From the NCBI GenBank assembly GCA_033060915.1, contig CM065397.1, forward strand, positions 16,739,501-16,803,500: a stretch of 64,000 nt of DNA, read 5' to 3'. The notes under the pieces were generated by a model, which searched no databases, was not told where the DNA came from, and saw only the letters and a list, made by a program, of their open reading frames with translations. This document shows, piece by piece, positions 24,001 to 36,110 of this stretch (position 1 is its first letter; every line of letters starts with the position of its first letter). This stretch comes from Euryodendron excelsum (Eukaryota; Streptophyta; Magnoliopsida; Ericales; Pentaphylacaceae). The position numbers were made by a program, and so were the translations under genes.

Positions 24001-26774
24001 CTGCTTATATTTCTTTTTGCCCCTGGCATTAATCCTGTTATATGTGACTCTTGATGAACAAAGTGGGTGATCTATAATTTTTTGGCCCTGTTACCAGATT
24101 AATCTTATGCATGTGTACTTCATCACATCATCTAATTCGGGTCATTATCTGAAACTTTTTTTTTTTTGATCTGTCATTATCTGAAGATTAAACTAGTTAA
24201 AAATAACTTGGCTTTTATTAGTTTTGATTATATCTGTGCTGATAATTTTGACATATTCTTCATACTGTTTGATACAAATAGCTAAACATAGTGTCTTTGA
24301 CAATTATATATTGATCCCTTGTTTGCTGGGATTTCAAGCTGGGTATTCTATGACTCATGGTGATCAATTATTATGCATTATTGTTGAAATTGGAAAGTCC
24401 TAGATTATATTTATATGCCCATTTACAAGAGGATTGTTTATAGATTTTCTACAAGATGCACAATTGACATCTTCCATGACTGTTCATACTAGGATTGCCT
24501 GCTCATTAACAGGTACTACATGGTGCCAGGTTTTTAATATTTTTTTCCCAGTAATTTCAAACCTAGCTGACAAACCGTATTTTTCCTGATGGCCGTTATT
24601 TGAACATATTATTCATCCTATATATTCCGTTATTTTTCAATAAATTATCCATTATAACGTATATCTCGTTATATATGATGTTTTGCTTATTTTTTTTAAG
24701 TATTTTGTGAATATTTTATCATCCGTTATTTTTACTGTTATTTTTTTATATTTCCCAATGTATCATTGATATTTATTGATATATTGGCTGAATTTTTTCA
24801 TCTGATATTTTGAAATATCATTTTCATCTTCTAATCCTGTTACTGATATATCATGATATCAGCGAAATTTAAAACTATGGCATAGTGAAATTTCAAATAG
24901 TTTATTTTGGTTCAGAGATCTTACTTATATCGGTTTCTGATATCACGGTCTTGTTAACTTATTCATGGACACGCCATTCTGAGTTTGGCACAAATTTTGA
25001 TGACTGATGCTGCTTCCTTAACGCATATGAGTTAACTGTGACTCCTGCTGTAGTAGTAAGCAGAGGAACAGAAAAGTAAACATATCCCAGTTTACTTTAA
25101 TACAGCAAATATTAGTCAGTTATAAATAGTATATAAGTTTGGCAAAAATTGGATGCATCGATTTTATTTTACTTTATTTATTTTTGCTTATGTCTCTATG
25201 AATATGAGAGAGAGAGAGAGAGAGTATAGATTTAGAGCTAGAATGGGTAGTTTTATATTTTCTGTTTGGTATATAATGCCTGCTATGTAAAATGTTGCAT
25301 GGTTTGTACTAATTGGATTTCTGGTTATGAACCTGATTTGCAACAGAGCAGAGGTTGTCTTGGATGTTGTACTAAGCCCCCACTGATAATCACTCTGGAT
25401 GAGCCATCCAAGGGACTAAAGACTCAAGGCCAAACAGTGAGGAAAACAACCACTTTAGAGGATTTTTGGAGCACCAGCGCATCAGAGATGGACAATAGTG
25501 CATTTCAGTCCCAGAGAAGTGTCTCATCAATGAGCACATCCAATCCACCCCTAGATCCCCACAGCACTGCTGGCAGCACAAGTAATCCTACTGAATTTGT
25601 GAATCATGGCAAGTTCAAATTATTTCCTGTTGTTTACTACTTGCCATATTGGTAGCTTACATTTCCCCTGTAGCAATGAAAGTTTTGCTTCGCGTCACCT
25701 CAAATTACTCTCTTTTAGTATCTTCCAGGCCCCAAAACTTGAAACTAGATGCTTATCAATCTTTCTTCAGATTTGTTGTTTTGTTGGAGCTCTCTGGGAA
25801 AAGAATTGCTGGAACCATCTCTTCCATATATATATTTTTCTTTTTTTGGGGGGGAGGATTATATGGAGAATTATAGATGGCTAGGGTCATTCAACACACT
25901 TCTCTATATTTATTTTTATTTTTTATTATATATATACATATACATATATATATGTATATTGTGGATCTGCTTTGGGCTTATGTTACATGGCTGTCAATTT
26001 GTAAAATTTTGCATCTCTAGGGCACAAGATATTGCTTTTAAGGTCACTCTTGTATGAGATATTGTTGGCACTTTTCCTATGGTTTTACTTCTTTTTACTG
26101 GTTTTTTTCCTTTTTCCCCTCCTCGTTCAACTACTTTATCTGTTTGCCAATGTTTCTACTAAACTTGAACCATTGTTACTTACAGGTCTTCTTCTTTGGA
26201 ATCAAATGAGGCAGCAGTGGAAACGAAGTAAGAGGCCTCAGAATCGTGCACAAGTTCACGAACCCAAACTAAGGTACGTTACTTTATTGTCTCATGTTGG
26301 ATAAATTACAGTTATCACCGTTTGCACTTTACTCTGAATTCCACTTTAGTTCCTTATTTTTCAACTGTAACAATCAAACCCCTACACTTATGGTTTGATT
26401 GACAGAAAATGCCCACATGGGACTAAAGTGAGTTATGTTTGAAGGGCAGGGGTGCTAACTGTAATAGCCCTAGTTTTTACTTCTGATTGTATTAAGGGCA
26501 AACTACATTTATCAGCACATTATTTCTTTGTTTACATGAGTAATCTTTTATATTGCAGTCCAAATGCAACTTATGAGAATTTACTCGCAACCAACAAACC
26601 TTTCCCCCAGCCCATCCCACTCTCTGTAAGTTTTCTGTAGCACTACGTGGCTTTTCTTACTGTTATTTTTCCTGCAAGCTAGCTTGCGCGTTCCTGACTG
26701 CCTTTGGATTCAAATGACAGGAGATGGTAGATTTTCTCGTATATGTATGGGAACAAGAGGGGTTTTACGATTGA
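21093..26774 (+). CDS. DUF4050 / Gag1-like clamp family protein, 5 exons
   Basis: A small plant protein of a conserved family of unknown function (DUF4050, also called Gag1-like clamp). Coding exons are 21093-21106, 25352-25608, 26186-26273, 26559-26625 and 26721-26774. They total 480 nt in one frame, giving 159 residues. The N-terminus reads MSFHR then GCLGCCTKPP, a Cys-rich start. Next come a conserved acidic/Ser-rich block (FWSTSASEMDN, SQRSVSSMSTSN), then LLLWNQMRQQW, NATYENLLATNKPFPQPIPL, and the C-terminal MVDFLVYVWEQEGFYD. Splice junctions fall inside Arg6 and a Gly of NHG-LLLW. Intron 2 begins with GC (25609) instead of GT; all others are GT-AG. Intron 1 is 4245 bp and carries a solo LTR. 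The first exon is the least certain part: it rests on frame, splice sites and the usual short N-terminus. Exons 2-5 are well supported by recall of the family's conserved C-terminal half. No membrane segment is visible and no biochemical role is claimed. Confidence 0.85.
22407..23325 (+). mobile_element. Solo LTR in intron 1, TSD TTCTG
   Basis: Starts TGTGTGAGGGG and ends GTACCTACA (TGT…ACA), with a perfect 5-bp duplication TTCTG at 22402-22406 and 23326-23330. Length is 919 bp. It is markedly more GC- and purine-rich than the surrounding intron. A TATA-like 'ctttatatagg' lies near 22652. The segment 23080-23220 has many GAGCCT/GGGAG motifs. It is inserted in the sense orientation of the host gene if the TATA box is read correctly. 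Confidence 0.85.
24525..24885. mobile_element. Possible degraded MITE in intron 1
   Basis: The ends 'gccaggtttttaat' and 'aaatttaaaactatggc' are imperfect inverted repeats around a T-rich core with repeated 'ccgttatttt' and 'tgatatat' motifs. No reliable target duplication; boundaries are approximate. Confidence 0.3.
25207..25224. repeat. GA microsatellite
   Basis: About nine GA units shortly upstream of coding exon 2. Confidence 0.8.
26290..26525. repeat. Repeat fragment in intron 3
   Basis: Two similar direct motifs, 'ggataaattacagttatcacc' (about 26299) and 'gggcaaactacatttatcagc' (about 26497), frame a segment with 'gtaatagccctag' and 'cccacatgggactaaagtg'. The GGATAAATTACA start resembles common plant Mutator-type termini. 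Both termini face the same way, so a complete element cannot be claimed. Confidence 0.4.
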
Positions 26775-28679
26775 GCTGGCAAGACAAGGAAAACATTTTA
26801 ATTTTCATTTTTTGTCTGATTTTAACTTTATACCACTTTGGTCCTGAAAAATAGACACTGCTAAGTGCACAAACCATCAACTGCATTCTCCATGTCATTG
26901 TTCATAACGGCTTTCTACCATTGACAGGTTTTCTAGCTGCTAAGTTCGTTCGGAAATTGAAAGCCTGTTAAAGCGGTTCCCATTCTATTTTATTTGGAGT
27001 TATGGTCTGCAGAAGAGGATCCGAAGAAATCATTTGTCATGTAAGAGATGATTATTCTTTAATCTTAAGTCACTAGCTTACTTTCAGAAAATCCATTGGT
27101 AAAGTGTTGCCGGTTCCTGGACAACTAACCAATGATTTGTCATCTCTCTAACTAGTCTTTTTAAGTTAAGTAGGCTTGGTTTCAATCCTCTCCAGACCTT
27201 TATCACATCTCTTCGGATTTGAGATGTGTGGGCTATGTTGACCTTTTTTTTTTGGTTTTTTGTTTGGATCTAAGTTTGGTCCTAGTCCTAACTAATAGGA
27301 CTACTTATTTATTTATGAACATACCAATAAATTGATATTTCTACACTTGTTAACCAATGGAGGATCATATGCAATATGTTTAGTTTTAACTTCTTATTTT
27401 GTAATTAATTATTGTAATGATTAAAAATATTTATAATGATCTTCTTTAGGACTCGATGAGTAAAAAAATAGCCTTTTCAATATTCTAAAGCAAACAAGCC
27501 CTTAATATATAAATTGCATTGCTAGGCCTCTCTCCCTCATTTGGCGAAGAGAGATTCCTCTGTTCTCTGTTTCCGAACTTCTTTTTTATTTTTTGGGCGG
27601 TGACCAGCCTCTCTCCCTCATTGCCAGACTTTTTTTTTTTTTGCTCTTTTAAAGAATAAACACAAAGAGGAAACACATTGCCACTTTCTAGTAACCAGAA
27701 TTTCTATAGTCTATCAAATGATGTACAAGTTTCAACTAATGCCACTTTTACAAACAAGAAGGGTTTCTATAATACACATACGTATGTACGTGTAGATCGA
27801 GAGATATATATATATATATATACTTATTAAGTAGGTGTAGATAGAGACATATATATAATTATATATATAGTATTTGGAATAAAAAGGACATACTCCACAA
27901 GGTTTTCAGTTTTCGGTTACAAGTTCGGAAAGTAGTACTCTTACCTCCGCTATTTTTATAGATAGTTTGATTCTTATGACTTAATGCCGCGCCACAATGC
28001 TAGGGTGGATAGCACAAATCATCGAACGAGATGACGGTAATATATATATATATATATATATATGAGATAATTTTTCTCAAACTCTACTTCTATGTTATTG
28101 GATTTGTGGAGGGAAATGAAAAAGAAAATAAAATAAAAGATACAAAATTTTTACTTTTGTTGGCTTGGGTAAATGAAATGAGAAGAAAATGAATAAATAT
28201 TAAAAGTTTTGTTTTTTGGTTAAGTTACCCGTAAACCAAATGATATGTACAGTACAGACAATTTTATTTATCTTATTGTTAAAATCTATAGATAGCCTGA
28301 AAGTGTGGACTTCAGTTTTATCGGCACTCGTTGTTAAGCAGCCTTTTTTCTTCTAGCGTTAAAGCCCAGGTGCCAGTGTTGGGAAATGCCTTTCTGATTA
28401 TTTATTCTCCTAATTAAGCATAAACAGTATACGTTATATATGTGTGTATACATGCGTATATATATATATATATATATAAAGGACGTCAATGGTTCTTATC
28501 TCATTAACACTCAATGATTCAAGTTTCAACTAACCCAATTGACAAAAAGCAACGAGTTTCACATTTTCACGGTAGATTCAATGTCACATTTTCATGTATT
28601 GCTTACCTATGTGAAACCGTGTTTCTTTTTATTTCTTATCTTACATTGGTCCACATAACTTTCTATAATGCAAGGTTGA

Positions 28680-28717
<38 letters not shown>

Positions 28718-28869
28718 CTGATTTTTCAAAAAATGAATCATCTGTTCTTCCACCACACCGCCCAACACAGGTGGTGGTTGTGGGCCAAAATGATAAGAAC
28801 CTTGTGGGAAAAGAGGAGGCAGCTCCATAATTTCCCCTTCAACACCTGTCACCGAGTATTATAAGTTAA
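26775..28869. other. 3' flank of DUF4050 gene and intergenic repeats
   Basis: The first few hundred bases are the likely 3' UTR; the poly(A) site is not resolved. Beyond it are TA microsatellites at about 27805-27822, 28040-28063 and 28457-28477, and a CT run at 28683-28714. A minus-strand frame over the CT run is repeat-driven and not a gene. Confidence 0.55.
28683..28714. repeat. CT microsatellite
   Basis: Sixteen CT units without interruption. Confidence 0.9.
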
Positions 28870-29599
28870 CTAATGTATAAATAAGAAATTATTATCAGTT
28901 TTTGTTATAAAACTAAAAAAAAAATATAAACTAGATAAATATAACTCAACACAAGATATAGTAAAATTAGTTTTTCGAAAATTGCTAAATACTTCTCAGA
29001 TTAGTTATTCTGGAACTATTAAAGGTTGATTTTCTTAATTACCTAAGACTTCGTTATATTATAAGAAAAAATATAAATACAACTATCTCTCAATATTTGT
29101 CTAAAGTCTATTTTATCTCTCATTTCTTTTCTTCTCTCCTCTTTCTTTTCTCTCTTCTTCTTTGCTCACTTAAACTTCATCCAAAGCTTCCTATTTATAC
29201 TTGCAACTAATAAAGACAAATGTCGATAAATTTGGCCAACAAATCTGGAGAAATAGGACTGAATCATGTGGGAGATTTATCGATCAAATGCATCAAGCAG
29301 ATAGTCACACTTTGCACAGTGAAGTTGATAAATGTTAGGTGTACCAAAAATCCAGTGGTCATTCACAATTATTGACTTTTCATAATACTCCTCATTGGAT
29401 GACCGCCTCAAGAATATGCCTCATTAAAACCTTAATCGAAAAAACTCAGTGGAAAAACAAACCTTAACGAAAGAAAAGTAGTACAATATTCTTGTGCAAC
29501 ATAACATAATATGGGTGCATTAAAAATGCCTCGTTAAAACTTTGCTAAAAAAAACCTTGTGGGAAAAATTGTTGGCGAAGAAAAAATAGTACAATACAT

Positions 29600-30170
29600 A
29601 ACTCTTTCTCATTCATTCTTTTGGCATAAATTTGATAGTTTTTCAAACTTCGCAGTTGATAATATTTTAGTAAATAATTTTGCCAAATTGTTACTTGAAA
29701 ATGTCTACTGAACACTGATATTACCATTCTTCTAAAGCTTATGCATATGAAAGAATTTTGACAAAATATACTTAGTTCTGTCACCTTTGATGTAGTCTAC
29801 CTTAATCTGTACAATTATTTTCTTTATATAATATCGTCGACGTTTCTAAATCTCGACCAAATACACTCTCGACTTGCTTCATAAGTATTTTGAAGAAGTA
29901 ATTTAAAGAAGTTGTCGTTAATAGTTGCTTTACAGATCGACAAGATATAACAGTCTTGTCATCAGCAAACAAAAACACCGTGTGACAGAGTTTTATGTGG
30001 ATAAGAAAGATAGTCAGCATCTGCATAGTCAAGTAACTCTGATAGTGAGTTCTCTGCATAGAATAAGCCAATGTTTATTGTTTTTCGAAGATAACACAAT
30101 ATTTATTTTACTCTATTTTACTATTTTGGAGTTGGTGCAGAGCTATATCTTGTCAACAAGTTAACAAAAA
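29600..30170 (-). pseudogene. Copia RNase H end remnant
   Basis: The minus strand contains pieces such as 'IKVDYIKGDRTKY' and 'SNNLAKLFTKILSTAKFEKL', matching the end of copia pol (D-Y-I…KI-PKFF; DNLADLFTKALPT…FEKL). Stops and frame changes throughout. Confidence 0.7.
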
Positions 30171-30589
30171 AAATTTAATATTATGTCTTGTGTATTTTGC
30201 AAGATACATAAGAACCCCAATAGCACTCGGATATGGTATTTCAGGATCAAGAATTTATTCACTATTATCTCGAGGACGAAAATGATCTATTTGAGAAATC
30301 CATAGATTAGCTTTATAAAATCTTTTCTGTATATGTCAACTAATGAATATTTTTTTTTATGTTTATCAATAATCAATCAGCAAGCTAAGACAATAATTTG
30401 TTCTCCTAAAATATTTAAGTTTAAAGTTATTCTTTAAATAACTAGTAGCTTTTGTAATATCTTAAAAGTACCAATAATATTCAAAAACATCAACATATAT
30501 TGCAATAATAATGCATTAAAATTTTAATAAAAATTCATGGACAAATTGTATTGTTCACATATCCTTTTTTCAATAAATATTTATTGAGA

Positions 30590-30930
30590 TAATTATACCA
30601 TCTGCGTCCAGGTTGGTTTAACCTATATAAATATTTTTGAAGCTTGATAGAATATAACTTTCGAGGTATCTGCTTCAATTATTTTTAAATTCTTCAAGAA
30701 TTTTCATATGTATATCATTACCTAATCTACCATATGAATAGGTTGTTATACATTCATTAGATGCTTATCCAATACTTCTAAGATTGAACTAATCAATAAT
30801 AAGAATATAATTGCATCCTTATATGATAGAATTTCTCATTGTAGTCAATACCAGGTTTCTGCAAGAAACTTTCTAGTACGAGTTATGCTTTATACTGTAC
30901 TATTTCATTTTCTCATTGCGCAAATACTCA
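30590..30930 (-). pseudogene. Copia reverse transcriptase remnant
   Basis: On the minus strand, blocks matching copia RT can be followed across frame shifts. A block near 30830-30900 corresponds to the family's 'LVAQGF…RPGIDY' region. The next, at about 30770-30830, corresponds to 'MDAITFRYLI'. A further block at 30600-30670 ends in 'YSIKLQKYLYRLNQPGRRW', the counterpart of 'KLQRSLYGLKQSGRMW'. The order is right and each is damaged. Confidence 0.75.
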
Positions 30931-31217
30931 TTTGTATCAAATCAGGTTTACATCTTTGGGTGAGTGGACTAATAGTCTAAATATTTTACATTTTCTGGTA
31001 TTTAGACTACATGTCTGACATCTGCTAGTATTTGGACTATAGGTCTGATATTTTCTTATTCTAGTGTTTGGACTGTAGGTCCAATATTTTCATATTATGG
31101 TGTTTGGACTACAGGTTCGATATCTTCTGGTATTTGAATTATAAGTTCAAATACTTTACATTATGCTAATAAGTTAAATTCTAACTCAATAATTTCTTTT
31201 TATTTTGATCGATCATA

Positions 31218-31740
31218 TCAACATCGACATTTGTCAACTGTCTGTGGTTCAATCTCGTTGTTACTTTTACTAATTGCAAGAGTCACTTTAAATAAAAATA
31301 TGTTGTCGACAACAATTTTATTTTTATTCCATCTTTTTTCTGTATTTACATAATTTATTGAGATCTCATTACTTTTAGGTACCATTTTGTCTTTAGGGGA
31401 TATCTCTTCAAGAGGTTGCTCTTCTAAAGATTCTATTACAGGAGTTTTTTCAAGAAATTTAGATGATGGAGATTTCTCTTTTGGAGGCTTATTTTCTTCT
31501 TCAGGAATTTTAAAAACTATAATCTCCTCTCTCTTTAAAATATTGCTCTTCAGGAGTTCCTTATTCAAAAAGTTTAGATATTATGGTTTTTTCATGAACA
31601 CAAATTTGTTCATTATATTGTGCTTTTCTCTTTCTGAGAGTTTTGACGTTTGCATCAACAGGTCTTCCATACTTCAAGCGCTTTGAAGTCATACGCTAAT
31701 ATATTAACAGATTGTACTACAAGGACATCAATATGTGCTA
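31218..31740 (-). pseudogene. Copia integrase C-terminus / linker remnant
   Basis: The minus strand reads in pieces a conserved linker of copia polyproteins: 'LKYGRPVDANVKTLRKRK' (about 31620-31675) and, after a charged Pro/Glu/Lys stretch, 'EISINYVNTEKRWNKN' (about 31319-31366) leading to 'NIFLFKVTLAI'. Known family members carry GRP…K-D-K-NPRKRK and EISINYV…W-RN at the corresponding places. The longest uninterrupted piece is 116 codons (31218-31568). A stop lies between the two motifs. Confidence 0.8.
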
Positions 31741-31757
31741 GAGTATTAGTAACTAGT

Positions 31758-32900
31758 TGATAGCACTCTAATTATCAGCTATATCTTTTACTTTATATAT
31801 ATTCTATTATACTTTATATATGTATGTATCATGTGCAGGTTATATATAGATATTATTGAAGAAGAAAAGAAGAGAAAGAAGAAAAAATAATAATTACAAA
31901 AAACCTCTTCTTGGCTATAAAAAGAGGGAGAGACAGAAGGAGAGAGCAGAGAGGCAAAGGCCAGTAGATAGCTCTATTGCTTAATTTTTTTGTTTTAATT
32001 TTTAGGTGTAGATTTTTAGTTAATTTTTTAGTGTTTTTTAGTCAATTAATTTTTCATTTCAGTCTTTTCTTTACTATTATTCTAATATAATAAACTTTTT
32101 TTACTTATGAAGTTAGTTTTCAAGTCAAGTCTTTTCTTTACAATGCTATGAGTAACTAATTTTATTCTCGGAGATAATTGTGAAGATCATTTGAAGATCT
32201 TGAAATATTAATAGAGGTAATTGAGTCTTTATTATTTTGTCTTTAAAATCTTTCAATTCTTAATAATGAAATTCTAAATCTTTGAGAAAACTTAGATTCT
32301 TGACTAAGTTTGGTAATTTCTATGCACAAATCTTAGTTTGGTATAGTTATTACACAAATCAATGGTATAAATCTATGACTTTAATTTTGTTATTATAGAT
32401 TTAATTATTATTGAATTTTTGTTCTAATAGCTTAATCTTTTGAATCAAAGGCTTAAGGCGAATCCAATGATTTGAGTTATAAAACCTCCATTGAAAATTC
32501 GAGTAAATCAGGTGAACGGATTAATTAGATTCAAGACTATTTTTTAAGTGTAATTTAAAGTTTAATTCAACAATCATCAAACCTCCCAAAATAAACTATT
32601 TTATTTTGTTTACTATTTGATTTTTTTTTTTTACACTAACTGTCAAGATCTCATTGGTACTATTCATGGTGGAATTCAAACAAGTTAGTTTAGGTTCCAA
32701 CTGAAGCCATTGCAATACTACGGTATTTAGTATAATTTAGTCGGTATATAAGTTTTTACCATGGGTGAATTCTAGCACTAACTTTGCATGTTTGGATAAC
32801 CGTTTTATATGGTTCAACTCCGGTCTTACCATATTTTATTTATTGTTTTGCCGTACCTACACTTGGGTGTTAATAGATTATCATATCCTTGATATAGTCA
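31758..32900 (+). repeat. 5' LTR of Athila-type element
   Basis: Starts TGATAGCACTC and ends GATATAGTCA, directly before the primer site; 1143 bp. A TATA box ('ggctataaaaagaggg') is at about 31913-31928. It shares blocks with the solo LTR at 6801-8301 (for example 'tatgcacaaatc' and 'tttggtata'). The start is inferred from the TG and the abutting copia remnant; no partner LTR is available to confirm it. Confidence 0.7.
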
Positions 32901-32907
32901 AGTATTT

Positions 32908-32925
32908 TGGCGCCGTTACCGAGGA
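32908..32925 (+). other. tRNA-Asp primer-binding site
   Basis: TGGCGCCGTTACCGAGGA matches the complement of the 3' end of plant tRNA-Asp (TGGCGCCGTTGCCGGGGA) at 16 of 18 bases. It lies 7 bp after the LTR end. Confidence 0.88.
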
Positions 32926-33897
32926 ACAACTTTAATAAACTCATGCAAAACAATAAAAAATTTAGAAATTAAAAATAAAAGTAAAAAATTTTTGAAAATT
33001 ATAATAAAAAAAATAAAAATTCAAAATTAAAAAATTAAGAAAAAATAATAATAATAATAACTTCGCGAATTTAAGGACAATTGATTGCTTCCCTACCTTG
33101 ATGAAGAAATTGAATGGTGTATACTAACTGATCAGTGGTCTATACTCACTTATTACTTTGTTCCATTGCTAACTTGTATATTTGTATATATTTAGTTCTT
33201 TTTATTATTATTATTTTGTGATTAACCTCTTTGGTTGGCATACTCACCTACTGCTAAACGAAGTCAGTCAAGTTAGTTACCATATTTGATTTTTTTTTTT
33301 TCATCGAACCCATCTAACTTTCTAACTATTTAACATTTTCTTTTATTTAGTGGATAACTAACGTTGATTACCATTCTAATATTTTATTTTTTACACTTTA
33401 TTTCAGATCTTTTTCTTTTTCTTTGTGGTTTACCTTTCAAATTGATTCACTGCCTATTTAGGTCAACGCCGCTCAATCTGGTGACCATATATATATATAT
33501 ATATATATTATTTGATTATTGTGGATAATCTTATTTCAAACTGATTCATTGCCTATTTAGGTCGGAGCCACTTACTAAAGTTACCATAACATTGTTATTA
33601 ACTTGTCTAACTTTTGTTGTTTTTATGTGCAGGTATCTTAGTACATTGTTGTAATTTTTTTTTTTTTGTTTTTTCTTTTCTTTTTGTTTTTAATAGTATT
33701 ATTATTAGTATCTTGTCGTTAGCCGACTTCAAAAGTGCCCCAGTCCAGTCGTTACTTTGCCCGCATCCCTCCAGATAGGTGACCTTTCATTTCCTCAGCT
33801 CTGAGAGTCGTCAATATTATTTCTCTTCTTATCCCCGTTTTATCGGCGGGCCACTTAGGTTTTTAGCCTAGTATTTTGACTTGTAAGATCTGTATTT
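32926..33897 (+). other. Retroelement leader, non-coding
   Basis: Untranslated region between the primer site and gag. It is AT-rich, with a TA microsatellite at about 33489-33508 and a diverged direct repeat containing 'attcaytgcctatttaggtc' (near 33442 and 33543). Confidence 0.6.
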
Positions 33898-35250
33898 ATG
33901 TTTCGGGATGGATGCATTGGGGATGTGCATGGACGATTGGTGAGCGTTGATTCGTCTAGTAATCTTCCTCTAATCCACCATATTTTTTTCCCATCTAGGA
34001 CTCCTATTCCGAACATTCAGCTAGTTAACCGAGGTCCTATTTCTATCCCAATGGCGGAAGAATTTTCTCATCAACCACTTGGGAATCTTAACCCGCCAAA
34101 TCCAAATAATGTACCTGAAGGTGGGAGTATGCATGGTGATCCTCCCCATAGATCTCTTAGGGATTATCTAAATACTGATAGGCAAGCTCCTACTTATTAT
34201 ATTGTTCTTCCCGCACATCACGCAGCGATGACTTTAAAACCGAAAACAATCCAACAGATTAATCCATTTCATGGTTTGGATTATGAAAAACCATATTAGC
34301 ACATAAAAGATTTCGAGAACGTATGCTCTATGTTTTTCGATAATTCTTACCCAACGGAAGTTGTATTTTTAAAACTCTTCTTGTTTTCTCTCAAAGACAA
34401 GGCCAAGACATGGCAAGATCTTCAAATAGAATTTTTGAAAAAAATCTTCCCCGAGCATAAAATTGAGGCAATTCGTCGCTAAATCTCTCAATTTGCCCCT
34501 GTGTCTAGTGAATCCTTATTCCAATGTTAGGAAAGATTCAAAGATTTGTTGAGTGCTTATCCATGTCATAGTTTCACCAATTAGCATATCATAACTACTT
34601 TCTATTCATCATTGACTCTATAACTGAAGCAATTCGTTGAGTTTATATGCGCAGGGGCTTTGTATGACAAAGACCCATCTGAAGCGTATGACTTCTTTAA
34701 TTACTTAGCGAATTTGATTAAAGATTGAGCCACAACTAGAACCCAAAATTATGAATCTAAGCCTTAGGTAATATTTTAGCTTAATCAAATGGATGATCTG
34801 AATGCGAGAATAGTTGTACTTACCCGAAAGTTAGAAACCATAGAGACAAGTAAGGGCAATATTGTAAATAGTAAGTCTCCTAGGGAAGATAGTTGTTTAA
34901 TGTATGGTACAATGGAACATAAAATTGTTGCATGTCCAATTATACCAGGTTTTAAGGAGGCATTGCATGGTCAGGCCAATGCGGTTGGCCAATATCGGGG
35001 TACATTTAGTGACCAATGAGTTGGGGGAAACTCTTTCTCGAACACATATAACCCTGGATGGCGAATCACCCAAACTTTAAGTGGAAAAATGAGGGTCCTT
35101 CGAATCCTCAAGCATTCCAAGGAATGCCTCAAAACCCTCAACCTTTCCAATCCCAACCTGTTCAAGCTCAACAATCCATGCATTTTCAACCCCAACCAAA
35201 TACATATCAACCCCTTCATGGGAGACCTTTAGAAGATAATTTTCATTAAT
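33898..35250 (+). pseudogene. Athila-type gag remnant
   Basis: The frame opening at 33898 reads 133 codons with a Pro/Asn-rich start and 'INPFHGLDYEKPY', the start of the retrotransposon gag domain (F-HG…P), then hits TAG at 34297. The reading continues in the same frame (KDFENVCSMFF, TWQDL, FLKKIFPEHKIEAIRR) with repeated stops. Around 34896-34950 a zinc-knuckle-like SCLMYGTMEHKIVACP retains C-x8-H-x4-C spacing, but the second Cys is Tyr. A Pro/Gln-rich tail follows (35058-35249). The frame is not translatable as one protein. Confidence 0.8.
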
Positions 35251-35680
35251 TGATAAATGATATGAGAGGAGTTACTAATAGAGTAGACATGTAGAACAAG
35301 GTGTTAGACCAACACACTAAGATGTTGGAGGACATAACAAAGTATGTCTAACTTGACACAAGCTTTGACTCAACACGTGTCGGGGAGATTTCCATCTCAA
35401 CCGCAACCAAATGCAAATCCTCCAAAACAAGTAAATGTGGCCGAAGCGAGGACTGATCCTCAATCTAGTCATGGACAAGTCTAATCCATCACAATCCTAA
35501 GAAGCAGAAAAATCATTAATAAAACCATTCCATCTAGAAAGGAAACTCTTAAGGTTAGTGATGAAGAAAAGGGAGATGTTAGAGAACAAAAAAGAGAAAA
35601 AGATGAGAGTGAGAAAGAGAAAAAGAAAAAGAAAGTTGAGCCAGTTTTAGAGCCAACTAGAGCATCTGAAGATAAGGGCA

Positions 35681-36110
35681 TTGATGTTGAAATATGTCTC
35701 ATTTCCTCATAGATTGGCCAAACCAAAATTTGAGCTTCTGAATTCTGAAATTTATGAAGTGTTTAATCAAGTCAAGGTTAATATTCCAATCTTAGATGCC
35801 ATTAAGCAAATTTCCTCCTATGCCAAGTTCTTGAAGGACTTGTGTACTGTGAAAAAGAGGTTGCATGTCAAGAAAATTGCCTTCATAAATGAGAGTCAAA
35901 GTGTAATTTTGCAATGTAAGTCCTTATGGAAGTATAAGGACCCTGACTGTCCTACTATTTCATGTACAATATGGGAAAACAAAATAGATCGAGCCCTTTT
36001 TTATTTAGGAGCAAGTGTCAATCTACTTCTTTATTTTGTTTATCAACAGCTCAGATTAGGTGAGTTACGTCCTACATGTGTTACCTTGTAACTAGCTGAC
36101 AGATCCATTA
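35681..36110 (+). pseudogene. Athila-type protease region remnant
   Basis: 136 codons open, starting in a typical block (FPHRLAKPK, then NIPILDAIKQISSYAKFLKDL). The active-site motif, normally DLGAS, reads YLGAS near residues 110-114, so the catalytic Asp is lost. A stop at 36089-36091 is followed by the rest of the domain (LADRSIKVP, DFIVLDTQP) in the same frame. The preceding Lys/Glu-rich stretch (35500-35680) is the usual linker. Confidence 0.8.

Larger units (their letters stand above)
28870..31757 (-). mobile_element. Decayed Ty1/copia element, minus strand
   Basis: Read on the minus strand, remnants occur in copia order: integrase C-terminal region, reverse transcriptase, RNase H end, then an LTR-like tail. 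The LTR-like part (about 28870-29540) has a TATA-like 'aagtataaatagg' near 29192-29204 and the typical block 'aaacctt…cccacaagg'. All coding remnants are broken by stops and frame changes. The upstream half (gag, protease, most of integrase) is absent; the element stops exactly where the Athila LTR begins at 31758, suggesting interruption by that insertion. Exact termini and a target duplication were not found. Confidence 0.75.

Noticed and set aside
26290..26525. Complete transposon in intron 3
   Set aside because: The two terminal-like motifs are in the same orientation, so they do not define inverted ends.
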